6,042 nt of DNA from SIG587 sp045531585 (lineage in GTDB: Bacteria > Bacillota > Clostridia > Oscillospirales > Acutalibacteraceae): the NCBI GenBank assembly GCA_045531585.1, contig JAZSEH010000011.1:1-6042 (forward strand), in the 5' to 3' direction. The translations under genes were made by a program, and so were the position numbers. This document shows positions 1 to 5,534 of this stretch, piece by piece. The notes under the pieces were generated by a model. The model ran no database searches. It saw nothing but the letters and a program-made list of their open reading frames with translations, and was not told where the DNA came from. Position 1 is the stretch's first letter; each line of letters begins with the position of its first letter.

Positions 1-130
1 AAATTATATAAATAATTTCACCTAATTCATTGCAATGATGTCGGTGTAAATAATCAGAGATTATTTACATAAAACCGCTACACTTAGCGGTTTTTCGAAA
101 AGCTTTGATTGAAAGCTTTTCGACTACCGA
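1..130 (-). ncRNA. Putative structured small RNA, copy A (3' end cut by window edge)
   Basis: Read on the minus strand, this stretch folds as a closing stem around three hairpins, followed by a conserved tail. The closing stem is TCGGT/ACCGA (41-45 with 126-130). P1 has 12 bp (95-106 with 112-123, 5-nt loop). P2 has 10 bp (71-80 with 85-94). P3 has 11 bp (45-55 with 59-69, 3-nt loop), sharing T45 with the closing stem. The tail occupies 43 down to 1 and holds an AT-rich hairpin (12-21 with 1-7) that the window truncates. The second copy at 5568-5700 differs at many positions, yet the stems are preserved by paired changes, while the tail differs at one base. A -10 box lies just upstream. No open reading frame of note is present. 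The fold and covariation are seen directly. That it is a functional RNA is inference. A non-autonomous mobile hairpin element is the alternative. Confidence 0.6.
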
Positions 131-135
131 TTATC

Positions 136-164
136 ATTATACCACTTTTTTGGACTGAGTGCAA
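136..164 (-). promoter_or_regulatory. Sigma-A-type promoter of structured RNA copy A
   Basis: On the minus strand, TTGCAC (164-159) is followed after exactly 17 bp by a perfect TATAAT (141-136), with TGG directly before the -10 (an extended -10 TGn). Predicted +1 is near 130-128, where the closing stem begins. The -35 box matches consensus at only three of six positions. The sequence upstream of the -10 is not shared with copy B, yet the arrangement is. Confidence 0.55.
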
Positions 165-215
165 TAAAGAAAAACAGTACATTCTGGCACTCCTGGTTCG
201 AGTCCCCAATTAACT

Positions 216-259
216 AATAAAGTAAAGACGGCACCTTACGGCACCGTCTTTACTTTATT
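216..259 (-). terminator. Terminator hairpin after tRNA-Arg
   Basis: A perfect 16-bp inverted repeat (216-231 with 244-259) has a GACGG/CCGTC core with an A-rich arm on one side and a U-rich arm (CTTTACTTTATT) on the other. It starts at the CCA end of the minus-strand tRNA-Arg. The U-run is interrupted and lies inside the stem, so termination may be less than complete. Confidence 0.7.
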
Positions 260-335
260 GGCGCGCTGAAAGGGACTCGAACCCCCGACCCTCTGCTTAG
301 AAGGCAGATGCTCTATCCAGCTGAGCTATCAGCGC
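259..335 (-). tRNA. tRNA-Arg (anticodon TCT)
   Basis: This is a full class I cloverleaf on the minus strand, 77 nt including an encoded CCA (259-261). The acceptor stem GCGCTGA/TCAGCGC pairs over 7 bp, with discriminator G. The anticodon loop is CTTCTAA, giving anticodon TCT, which reads AGA/AGG arginine codons. The T-arm carries TTCGAGT. It has its own upstream promoter at 357-385 and is followed directly by an inverted-repeat terminator. Confidence 0.97.
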
Positions 336-356
336 ATAGTTTATTCAACTTAAAAG

Positions 357-385
357 AGTTTATCACATTTAGGAATAAAAGTCAA
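357..385 (-). promoter_or_regulatory. Promoter of tRNA-Arg
   Basis: Minus strand: TTGACT (385-380), 17-bp spacer, TAAACT (362-357), with TGA just before the -10. It is divergent from and nearly back-to-back with the tRNA-Gly promoter. The sequence TACTGTTTTTCTT overlaps its upstream edge and recurs upstream of the copy-A promoter. Confidence 0.8.
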
Positions 386-404
386 GAAAAACAGTAAAAA
401 ATAC

Positions 405-433
405 TTGACGAATTAAAAGTTATATGTTAATAT
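405..433 (+). promoter_or_regulatory. Promoter of tRNA-Gly
   Basis: TTGACG (405-410), 17-bp spacer, TAATAT (428-433), with the extended -10 motif TGT before it. Predicted start is about 440, leaving a short leader before the tRNA at 453. It probably also supplies the readthrough that would express the ECF gene downstream. Confidence 0.85.
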
Positions 434-452
434 ATAACTTGCCGTTAGAAAT

Positions 453-527
453 GCGGGTGTAGTTCAATGGCTAGAATTCCAGCCTTCCAAGCTGGCTGTG
501 TGGGTTCGATTCCCATCACCCGCTCCA
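453..527 (+). tRNA. tRNA-Gly (anticodon TCC)
   Basis: This is a class I cloverleaf of 75 nt including encoded CCA (525-527). The acceptor stem GCGGGTG pairs with CACCCGC and the discriminator is T. The anticodon arm is CCAGC-CTTCCAA-GCTGG, giving anticodon TCC, which reads GGA/GGG glycine codons. The T-arm has TTCGATT. It has its own promoter upstream and a strong terminator that begins on the last base of the CCA. Confidence 0.97.
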
Positions 528-562
528 AGGATTCGCCTGAAAAGGCGGGTCCTTTATTTTTT
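527..562 (+). terminator. Rho-independent terminator after tRNA-Gly
   Basis: A 12-bp stem (527-538 with 543-554, including two G-T wobbles) is closed by a GAAA tetraloop and followed by TATTTTTT. It lies between the tRNA and the start of the ECF gene, leaving no room for another promoter. Confidence 0.85.
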
Positions 563-579
563 ACCCTGAGGGGATGAAA

Positions 580-1116
580 ATGAAAAATACTAATCTTAAA
601 AAGCTTATTCTTTCAGCACTTTTTCTGGCTATTGGCTTGGTTTTACCCCTTTTAACCGCCCAGATTAAGGAAATAGGGGACACCCTGCTGCCTATGCACA
701 TCCCTGTGCTTCTGTGTGGGCTTATTTGCGGCCCTTGGTATGGATTGGGTGTGGGCTTTATTTTGCCTTTTTTAAGGTCGGTAATATTCGGTATGCCGCC
801 AATTTTTCCAAATGCCGTTTGGATGGCGTTGGAGCTTGCCGCCTACGGCGCTTCAATAGGCCTTATGTATTCAAGGCGCAAAAAATTCTCAAACGGATAT
901 TTGTATCTTAGCCTTATTGTTGCTCAGCTTTCGGGCAGAGTGGTGTGGGGCATAGCTAAGGCGGTGCTTTTAGGGGTAGGGGGTAAGGTCTTTACCGTTA
1001 CCGCCTTTATTGCAGGCGGCTTTATTGATGCCCTGCCCGGTATAATACTTCAGCTTATTTTAATTCCTGCGGTAATGAATATACTTGAAAGAGCTGTAAA
1101 AAGAGTACATTCTTAA
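580..1116 (+). CDS. ECF transporter S component (substrate unknown)
   Basis: A 178-residue, highly hydrophobic protein of about six membrane spans. It resembles the substrate-binding S subunits of energy-coupling factor (ECF) vitamin/cofactor importers, which sit in the membrane and borrow a shared T subunit and ATPases. Supporting signs are the size, an N-terminal LILSALFLAIGLVLPLL segment, the motif LLPMHIPVLLCGLICGPWYG (about residues 36-55) and the later PNAVWMALELAAYG. No ECF ATPase or T gene lies in the window, so it would depend on subunits encoded elsewhere. An in-frame ATG at 574 sits against the GAGGGG Shine-Dalgarno (568-573). ATG 580 has 6-nt spacing and is the better start. No riboswitch is visible. 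The only promoter upstream is that of tRNA-Gly, across a terminator. The family call is firm, but the vitamin cannot be read from sequence. Confidence 0.85.
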   Translation: MKNTNLKKLILSALFLAIGLVLPLLTAQIKEIGDTLLPMHIPVLLCGLICGPWYGLGVGFILPFLRSVIFGMPPIFPNAVWMALELAAYGASIGLMYSRRKKFSNGYLYLSLIVAQLSGRVVWGIAKAVLLGVGGKVFTVTAFIAGGFIDALPGIILQLILIPAVMNILERAVKRVHS

Positions 1117-1122
1117 TACTTT

Positions 1123-1158
1123 GTTCCCACCCCTTTTCAGGGATGGGAACATTTTTTT
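1123..1158 (+). terminator. Rho-independent terminator of the ECF gene
   Basis: GTTCCCA pairs with TGGGAAC, then after one C/A mismatch CCC pairs with GGG. A run of seven T residues (1152-1158) follows. The T-run overlaps the stop codon of the convergent minus-strand gene. In the minus direction the hairpin has no T-run, so it works mainly for the plus strand. Confidence 0.85.
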
Positions 1159-1558
1159 ATTCGCAGCAGTCAGCAGCACATCTTACAAAGCAGGATGCAC
1201 CTACAAAAATAAGTGTTAGGAAGGCAAGGAGCAGACCCGTGAGAATTGCCCCCACAATGCTGGTAGCGGCAAAGCCTACGGCTATAAGAATTATACCTGA
1301 AATAAGGGCTCCTATAATTCCTATAAGGATTGTATTAACCGCCGACCTGCGGCAATCGGTACAACCAAGACGTCCGAATACCGAGCCTAAAAACAGCAGT
1401 ACCAGAGCCACCACGGCAATGCTTACAGCCACAAGGAAAAATACGGGAGCAACAACAACGGTTCCCGTAACGGTAAGCAGAGCGGTAACTATTCCTGCTA
1501 TAACGCTGAGCACGGCGGCTACCGATACACAGGAGAATCTGCAAAAACAGTTAGTCAT
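1157..1558 (-). CDS. Small cysteine-containing membrane protein, hypothetical
   Basis: A 133-residue protein with four predicted membrane helices (about 11-30, 34-58, 73-95 and 99-121), of no family I recognise. Nine cysteines fall in three places: C4, C6, C10 at the N-terminus; C66, C69 in the loop between helices 2 and 3; C123, C127, C131, C132 at the C-terminus. With four helices these three sites lie on one membrane face, probably cytoplasmic, so metal or redox chemistry is possible but unproven. An earlier in-frame GTG (1567) overlaps the GGGGG Shine-Dalgarno. ATG 1558 is spaced 8 nt from it and is preferred. It has its own promoter, divergent from the DUF2975 operon. No T-run terminator is seen on its strand, so transcripts may run on antisense to the ECF gene. 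Confidence 0.75.
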   Translation of the reverse strand: MTNCFCRFSCVSVAAVLSVIAGIVTALLTVTGTVVVAPVFFLVAVSIAVVALVLLFLGSVFGRLGCTDCRRSAVNTILIGIIGALISGIILIAVGFAATSIVGAILTGLLLAFLTLIFVGASCFVRCAADCCE

Positions 1559-1591
1559 ATTTTTCACCCCCTGTCCAACACAGTATATGTA

Positions 1592-1620
1592 AATATAGGA
1601 CGCGGGGTGAAGGTTTACAA
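1592..1620 (-). promoter_or_regulatory. Promoter of the cysteine-containing membrane protein
   Basis: Minus strand: TTGTAA (1620-1615), 17-bp spacer, TATATT (1597-1592). Start is predicted near 1585, about 27 nt before the ATG. The -35 box is the first of three TTACAA repeats (plus-strand reading) spaced 10-11 bp apart. Confidence 0.7.
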
Positions 1621-1641
1621 AGCATTACAATAATATTACAA
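1615..1641. promoter_or_regulatory. Three phased TTACAA repeats, possible operator
   Basis: TTACAA occurs at 1615-1620, 1625-1630 and 1636-1641, steps of 10 and 11 bp, so all three face the same side of the helix. The first overlaps the -35 box of the minus-strand promoter, and the array lies between two divergent promoters. It may be a regulator binding site, or chance in AT-rich DNA. Confidence 0.35.
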
Positions 1642-1665
1642 ATGGTTAAAAACAATAAAAAATTA

Positions 1666-1694
1666 TTGACAAACGATAATTAGGGTGTTATAAT
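1666..1694 (+). promoter_or_regulatory. Perfect-consensus promoter of the DUF2975 operon
   Basis: TTGACA (1666-1671), 17-bp spacer, TATAAT (1689-1694), with the extended -10 motif TGT. This is a full match to the sigma-A consensus. An imperfect palindrome AGGG-N10-CCCT (1682-1699), symmetric about the central TTATAA, covers the -10 and may be an operator for the HTH protein of the operon. A promoter this strong usually needs a repressor. Confidence 0.92.
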
Positions 1695-1731
1695 GCCCTC
1701 AACAAGTGGAAAAATTTGGAGTTGATGCTTT

Positions 1732-2172
1732 GTGAAAAAAGGCTCGGTTATACTAACGGGAATTTTCGTTATACTGTGTATGCTGTCGGTTATATTACTT
1801 GGAGTATTTGCACCATGCCTATCGCGCTGGTACGTTGAGTGGAGGGGTATTTCCCCCATTCTTGTAACGGTGATACCTGTTACCTATTACGTATGCGCCC
1901 TGCCTGCACTTGTGGCTCTTGCCTGTCTTGGTATGCTTTTGCGTAATATTTTAAGGGAGCATATATTTCACGCCGTTAACAGCCGCCTTATGAACGTGGT
2001 AGCCCTTTGCTGTATAGTAGTTGCCGTTGCCTGTGGTGTGGCAACCTATTGGTATCTGCCCTTTGTTTTCGTTGCGGCGGCAATGCTGTTTATCTTCCTG
2101 ATAGTGCGTGTGGTTCGCGGCTGCTTTAACGCCGCCATAACCCTTCGGGAAGAAAACGACCTTACAATATAA
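1732..2172 (+). CDS. DUF2975 domain membrane protein
   Basis: A 146-residue membrane protein with four predicted helices (about 5-27, 43-70, 86-106 and 110-130). It matches the DUF2975 family by its length, the segment LRNILREHIFHAVNSRLMN (about 70-88) and the C-terminal tail AAITLREENDLTI, which is characteristic. DUF2975 proteins are usually encoded directly upstream of a YozG-type HTH regulator, as here. Their function is not established, and a role in sensing at the membrane for the regulator is a common guess. The start is GTG at 1732, 10 nt after a GGAG Shine-Dalgarno (1718-1721). ATG 1725 is in another frame. It is the first gene of a three-gene operon, with 14 nt to the next gene. Confidence 0.9.
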   Translation: MKKGSVILTGIFVILCMLSVILLGVFAPCLSRWYVEWRGISPILVTVIPVTYYVCALPALVALACLGMLLRNILREHIFHAVNSRLMNVVALCCIVVAVACGVATYWYLPFVFVAAAMLFIFLIVRVVRGCFNAAITLREENDLTI

Positions 2173-2186
2173 AAGGGGAGGGTGCT

Positions 2187-2393
2187 ATGGCTATTATTGT
2201 AAATCTTGACGTTATGATGGCAAAGCGGAAAATCTCCTCTCTGGAGCTTTCAAGGGAGCTGGATATTACCCCTGCAAACCTTTCCATTCTTAAAACGGGT
2301 AAGGCCAAGGCGGTACGCTTTACCACACTTGAAAATATATGTAAAATCCTTGATTGCCAACCCGGCGATATACTTGAATTTAAGGAGGACTAA
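2187..2393 (+). CDS. YozG-like XRE/Cro-type HTH transcriptional regulator
   Basis: A 68-residue protein made almost entirely of one helix-turn-helix domain. SSLELSRELDITPANLSILK (about 17-36) forms the HTH, followed by FTTLENICKILDCQPGDILEF, the ending typical of the YozG/HTH_26 group. These small cytoplasmic DNA-binding proteins usually sit next to DUF2975 genes. It has a strong GGGGAGGG ribosome binding site just upstream of the ATG. The stop codon lies 3 nt before the next start, so translation of the two is probably coupled. A likely target is its own operon promoter, where a palindrome covers the -10. That is inference. Confidence 0.93.
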   Translation: MAIIVNLDVMMAKRKISSLELSRELDITPANLSILKTGKAKAVRFTTLENICKILDCQPGDILEFKED

Positions 2394-2396
2394 TTT

Positions 2397-4046
2397 ATGG
2401 CATACTGTACTAATTGCGGAATCTTTATTGAGGAGGAGGGTAAGACCCTGTGTGATACCTGCGCAACAGCTCCCCCTCAGCCAAATCCATACAACGTTCC
2501 TGCCCAAAGGGTAAAGCATCCCGGAGAAAAAAGGGATATGGTAATGGCGGCACTTATAATCCTGCCCTGCCTGCTTTTCATTAACTGCCTTTTCTGGGGC
2601 GGCCTTGGTGCAGGAATTACCCTGTGTACCCTTTCAGTGCTGGCGGTAACCCTTTGGTATATTGGAAAAAGGGATGCAAAATTCACCCCCTATACCGTAA
2701 TTTGCTCGGTGCTTTTTGCACTGCACGGCCTGTCTCTTTCCCTGTCGGACGATGCCCCTGCTAAAGGCTTTACACTTGTGGTTTTGGCACTGCTTTACGC
2801 CGTTATACTTACCGATGCCCTGAACCTTCGCCGTTATAAGGCAGGCAGCTACAGGGCTGTAGCGGATATTTTCAATACCGCCGTTATTCAAAGCTTTTCA
2901 AATATAGGTGACGGTTGCTTTGCAATGTTCCGTAAACCTAATGGTGAGGGCGGCGTCACCCGCCGTAAAACAGGTAACGTGTTTTTAGGCGTGCTTGTAT
3001 CCCTGCCTGCACTTCTTGTAATATTGCCTCTGCTTATCTCCTCTGATGCCGCCTTTGAAGGTCTGCTTAAGAAAATATCCTTTGATAGCGTAGGAGAGCT
3101 TATTACAACCCTGCTTTTCGGTGCCCTTGTTTTCCTTTTGCTGTTCAGCCAGCTTTTCTCCCTTGGCAGAGAGGAGCGTACCAAATCCCAGCCTAAGGAG
3201 CGCCGCGGTATTGACGGTACAATAGTTTCCACCTTCTTAGGGGTAATAGCACTTGTTTACCTGCTTTACCTTTTCTCACAGCTTGCCTACTTTACAGGCG
3301 GATTTTTAGGAATACTTCCCGAAAAATATACCTCGGCTGAGTATGCACGTCGCGGCTTCTTTGAAATGTGCGCAATTTGCGCCATAAATCTTGTAATAAT
3401 ATTCCTTACCTCGGTGCTGTGCAAAAAAAAGGAGGAAGGACAGCTTCCTATAGCGGTAAAGCTTTTAAATGTATTTGTGTGCGTATTTTCCCTTGTAATA
3501 ATCGGCACGGCCATATCCAAAATGGTGCTTTACATATCCTCCTTTGGTATGACAAGACTCAGAATACTTACCTCTATGTTTATGCTGTTCCTTGCCGCCG
3601 CCTTTGTAACGGTAATACTTCGTTTGTTTATAAGTAAAATTCCTTATATGAAGGCAATACTTGTGTGTGCCTGCGCGGTGCTGCTTGTTACCTGCATTGC
3701 CGACGTAGACAGGGTGATAGCCACCTATAACGTGGATGCCTATCTTTCAGGCAGACTTGAAACGGTGGATATGGTTACCTTAGACGAGCTGGAATCCGAT
3801 GCGGTTATAAAGCCTTTAATAAAGCTTTATAACGAAGCTGAGGAAAGAACCTACCGTAACGAGGCAAGGGAAATACTTAATCACAGAATGAGAGAATTTA
3901 TAGTGATTGAGGATACGGACCGAAACGCCGTGTGCAAGAGCGTTAATTACGGACTGCGCTCCTTTAACCTTTCGGATTATATGGCAAAGAAGGAACTTGC
4001 AGATAATTGGAAAAAATATTATTCCAGGTATTATTACGCAGAATAA
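2397..4046 (+). CDS. Zinc-ribbon DUF4173-type polytopic membrane protein
   Basis: A 549-residue protein in three parts. Residues 4-22 are a zinc ribbon (C4, C7, C19, C22), followed by a proline-rich linker (26-43). Residues about 48-436 hold roughly ten membrane helices. The segments KYTSAEYARRGFFEMCAICA (310-329) and ISSFGMTRLRILTSMF (380-395) are characteristic of DUF4173/DUF4153 proteins. Residues about 437-549 form a charged soluble tail beginning RVIATYNVDAYLSG and ending in a tyrosine-rich stretch. The biochemical function of the family is unknown. As third gene of the DUF2975-HTH operon it is probably the effector or structural member. AAGGAGG (2382-2388), inside the end of the HTH gene, is spaced 8 nt from the ATG. 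Family call is good for the central part. The link to this regulator pair comes from context. Confidence 0.85.
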   Translation: MAYCTNCGIFIEEEGKTLCDTCATAPPQPNPYNVPAQRVKHPGEKRDMVMAALIILPCLLFINCLFWGGLGAGITLCTLSVLAVTLWYIGKRDAKFTPYTVICSVLFALHGLSLSLSDDAPAKGFTLVVLALLYAVILTDALNLRRYKAGSYRAVADIFNTAVIQSFSNIGDGCFAMFRKPNGEGGVTRRKTGNVFLGVLVSLPALLVILPLLISSDAAFEGLLKKISFDSVGELITTLLFGALVFLLLFSQLFSLGREERTKSQPKERRGIDGTIVSTFLGVIALVYLLYLFSQLAYFTGGFLGILPEKYTSAEYARRGFFEMCAICAINLVIIFLTSVLCKKKEEGQLPIAVKLLNVFVCVFSLVIIGTAISKMVLYISSFGMTRLRILTSMFMLFLAAAFVTVILRLFISKIPYMKAILVCACAVLLVTCIADVDRVIATYNVDAYLSGRLETVDMVTLDELESDAVIKPLIKLYNEAEERTYRNEAREILNHRMREFIVIEDTDRNAVCKSVNYGLRSFNLSDYMAKKELADNWKKYYSRYYYAE

Positions 4047-4048
4047 AC

Positions 4049-4087
4049 AAAAAAGACGGGGAGTTAACTCCCCGTCAAAATTTTATT
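4049..4087. terminator. Bidirectional terminator between convergent genes
   Basis: A perfect 22-nt palindrome (4055-4076, GACGGGGAG-TTAA-CTCCCCGTC) has an A-run on its left and AAAATTTTATT on its right. Read on the minus strand it is followed by TTTTTTGTTTATT, a strong terminator for the membrane-protein gene. Read on plus the T-run is shorter (TTTTATT after AAAA), so it is weaker for the operon. Confidence 0.92.
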
Positions 4088-5081
4088 CAGCCTGCTCGCC
4101 GTTTTCTTCCTCTGCCACTGCTTCGGTGTTTTCAGGCAGTGCCTCAGGCACGGCAGCCTGGGTTACAGGCAGCTCCTGCTTTTTGTTAAGCACGTAAATC
4201 TTTAGCAGTACATATCCTGTAATAAGCAGCGCGCAAAGCACCAGCATAATTACAAGCGCCGTGATAATACCTCCGTTGTAAACCGAGAGCACAGAGTTTA
4301 CTACCGATTCATTTATGCTTGCAAGGTCGGTTATCAGGGCATTTACAATACCGCTGCCCATAAATACGGCAATAGCCGCAAGGAAGATGCCTGCTGCACC
4401 AAAATCAATACCAAGCCACAAAAGTGCGTTAAAGTTTCTGAAACGGCAAAGGTATATAAGGCCTGCAAGAACCACCGCAAAGGCAATAAGAATTATCTTG
4501 ACTGTGGAGCTTAAAACCGCCGTTATAACTGCGGCGCCCTCGCTCTCCACAAAGCTTACCTTAAGCTCGTTAACGTCAGGCAGTGCGGAAACAATATCCT
4601 CTGCATAGTCGTTAACAGCATCGGTTATACCTTTTTTAATTTCCTCCACGTCTATATTTGAGTCAACATCCTCGCCAACGGCCGTTTCCACAATATCAAT
4701 TATTTCATCAATGTTATCGTTTACAATGCTTTTAAGTGTATCTGCGGTAAGGCTTCCCTTAACCTCCTTGCCCTCAAGCATAGCCGATACGTCAGATGCA
4801 TAAAGGCCAATTACCTCACCCATAGCCTTGCTGGAAATAAGCTTGTTCACAATGTCGGCAGGTATACCGAATTCTTCAATAGCGTCCTGAACGCCTTCAT
4901 TTTCGGTAACCATCTGAGCATAGTCAATATTCTGCACCATGGCAACCAGCTGCTTGGGCTTTACAAGGGCTGTAAGTGACATATAAACAGGAATTATAAT
5001 GCACATAACAACCAGCGTAACGCTTAAAAAAGCCGCGATAATGGCAGTAATAACGTTTACTGCAGTACTTTGTTTTTTCAT
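4083..5081 (-). CDS. Membrane protein with large extracytoplasmic domain, hypothetical
   Basis: A 332-residue protein I do not recognise. It has one N-terminal helix (about 9-33), then a mostly acidic, probably helical soluble region (34-191) with many D/E/I/V residues, then three helices (about 192-212, 220-242, 270-296) and an acidic C-terminal tail (301-332) rich in E, A and P. The four-helix topology puts the 34-191 domain outside the membrane and the tail in the cytoplasm. In-frame upstream starts (TTG 5108, ATG 5102) are unlikely because they sit at or next to the predicted transcription start. ATG 5081 has AAGGAGAGG upstream with good spacing. It is a single gene with its own promoter and a strong terminator. 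The gene is clearly real. Function is unknown. Confidence 0.85.
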   Translation of the reverse strand: MKKQSTAVNVITAIIAAFLSVTLVVMCIIIPVYMSLTALVKPKQLVAMVQNIDYAQMVTENEGVQDAIEEFGIPADIVNKLISSKAMGEVIGLYASDVSAMLEGKEVKGSLTADTLKSIVNDNIDEIIDIVETAVGEDVDSNIDVEEIKKGITDAVNDYAEDIVSALPDVNELKVSFVESEGAAVITAVLSSTVKIILIAFAVVLAGLIYLCRFRNFNALLWLGIDFGAAGIFLAAIAVFMGSGIVNALITDLASINESVVNSVLSVYNGGIITALVIMLVLCALLITGYVLLKIYVLNKKQELPVTQAAVPEALPENTEAVAEEENGEQAE

Positions 5082-5108
5082 TCGAATCCTCTCCTTTTCC
5101 ATATACAA

Positions 5109-5137
5109 ATAATACCACCTCTTAAAAGTTTTTTCAA
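5109..5137 (-). promoter_or_regulatory. Promoter of the four-helix membrane protein
   Basis: Minus strand: TTGAAA (5137-5132), 17-bp spacer, TATTAT (5114-5109), with TGG before the -10. The predicted start near 5102 rules out TTG 5108 as a translation start and supports ATG 5081. Confidence 0.8.
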
Positions 5138-5188
5138 TAGAAAAACACCTGCAAATATTACATATAGTTTACAAATTTCCACAAAAAC

Positions 5189-5217
5189 TTGACTTTTTTA
5201 CCCTAAAAGGGTATATT
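5189..5217 (+). promoter_or_regulatory. Promoter of the HPr-like gene
   Basis: TTGACT (5189-5194), 17-bp spacer, TATATT (5212-5217). Start is predicted near 5224, about 27 nt before the ATG. It is divergent from the membrane-protein promoter, and its spacer contains a palindrome. Confidence 0.85.
5199..5213. promoter_or_regulatory. Palindrome in the HPr-like promoter spacer, possible operator
   Basis: TACCCT-AAA-AGGGTA is a perfect 6-bp inverted repeat with a 3-nt centre. It lies between the -35 and -10 and overlaps the -10 by two bases. A protein bound here would block RNA polymerase. The binding protein is unknown. Confidence 0.4.
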
Positions 5218-5250
5218 AAATAAAATACTATTTAAACGGAGGCAGCTTTT

Positions 5251-5490
5251 ATGGTTGAAAGATTAGTTCGTCTCAGTAGCATTGAACAGGTAAAATCCTT
5301 TGTTAATATAGCTATGGCTAAAGATTATGACGTAGACCTTACCCAGGGTAAGTATATAGTAAACGGTAAATCTATAATGGGCGTTTTCAGCCTTGACCTT
5401 ACTTTGCCTATTAAAATGGTAGCCCATTGCCCTGTGGATGACGGAATTTTAGCCGAAACACAGGTCTTTGATTGTGAAAAACCCCAATAG
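5251..5490 (+). CDS. HPr-like protein lacking the phosphocarrier histidine
   Basis: A 79-residue cytoplasmic protein of the HPr fold family. GKSIMGVFSLDL (39-50) matches the HPr regulatory-serine motif around Ser46 of Bacillus HPr, so S41 is the equivalent of Ser46. Where HPr has the active-site segment IHARP this protein has IEQVK (11-15). Glu12 replaces the His15 that carries phosphate in the sugar PTS, and the arginine after it is also gone. Family knowledge: Bacillus Crh also lacks His15 but is phosphorylated on Ser46 by HPrK and acts with CcpA in carbon catabolite control. A regulatory role here is therefore plausible, and PTS phosphotransfer is not. GGAGG (5238-5242) is spaced 8 nt from the ATG. 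It is a single gene with its own promoter. No clear terminator precedes the structured RNA downstream. Confidence 0.85.
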   Translation: MVERLVRLSSIEQVKSFVNIAMAKDYDVDLTQGKYIVNGKSIMGVFSLDLTLPIKMVAHCPVDDGILAETQVFDCEKPQ

Positions 5491-5534
5491 CTTGCACACA
5501 AGAAAAAATAAAAGAAAAAAACTTAAAAAAACAC

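Noticed and set aside
1..130. CRISPR array or phage attachment site formed by the repeated element
   Set aside because: There are only two inverted, diverged copies 5.5 kb apart, with no regular spacers, cas genes or integrase in the window.
1143..1592. Plus-strand reading frame of 149 residues opposite the small membrane protein
   Set aside because: Its composition is atypical (rich in T, R, A, P), it begins inside the terminator hairpin of the ECF gene, and it lacks a Shine-Dalgarno. The minus strand gives a coherent four-helix protein with promoter and ribosome site.
5079..5108. Upstream start (TTG 5108 or ATG 5102) for the minus-strand membrane protein
   Set aside because: They lie at or next to the predicted transcription start and have no leader, whereas ATG 5081 has AAGGAGAGG at a good distance.
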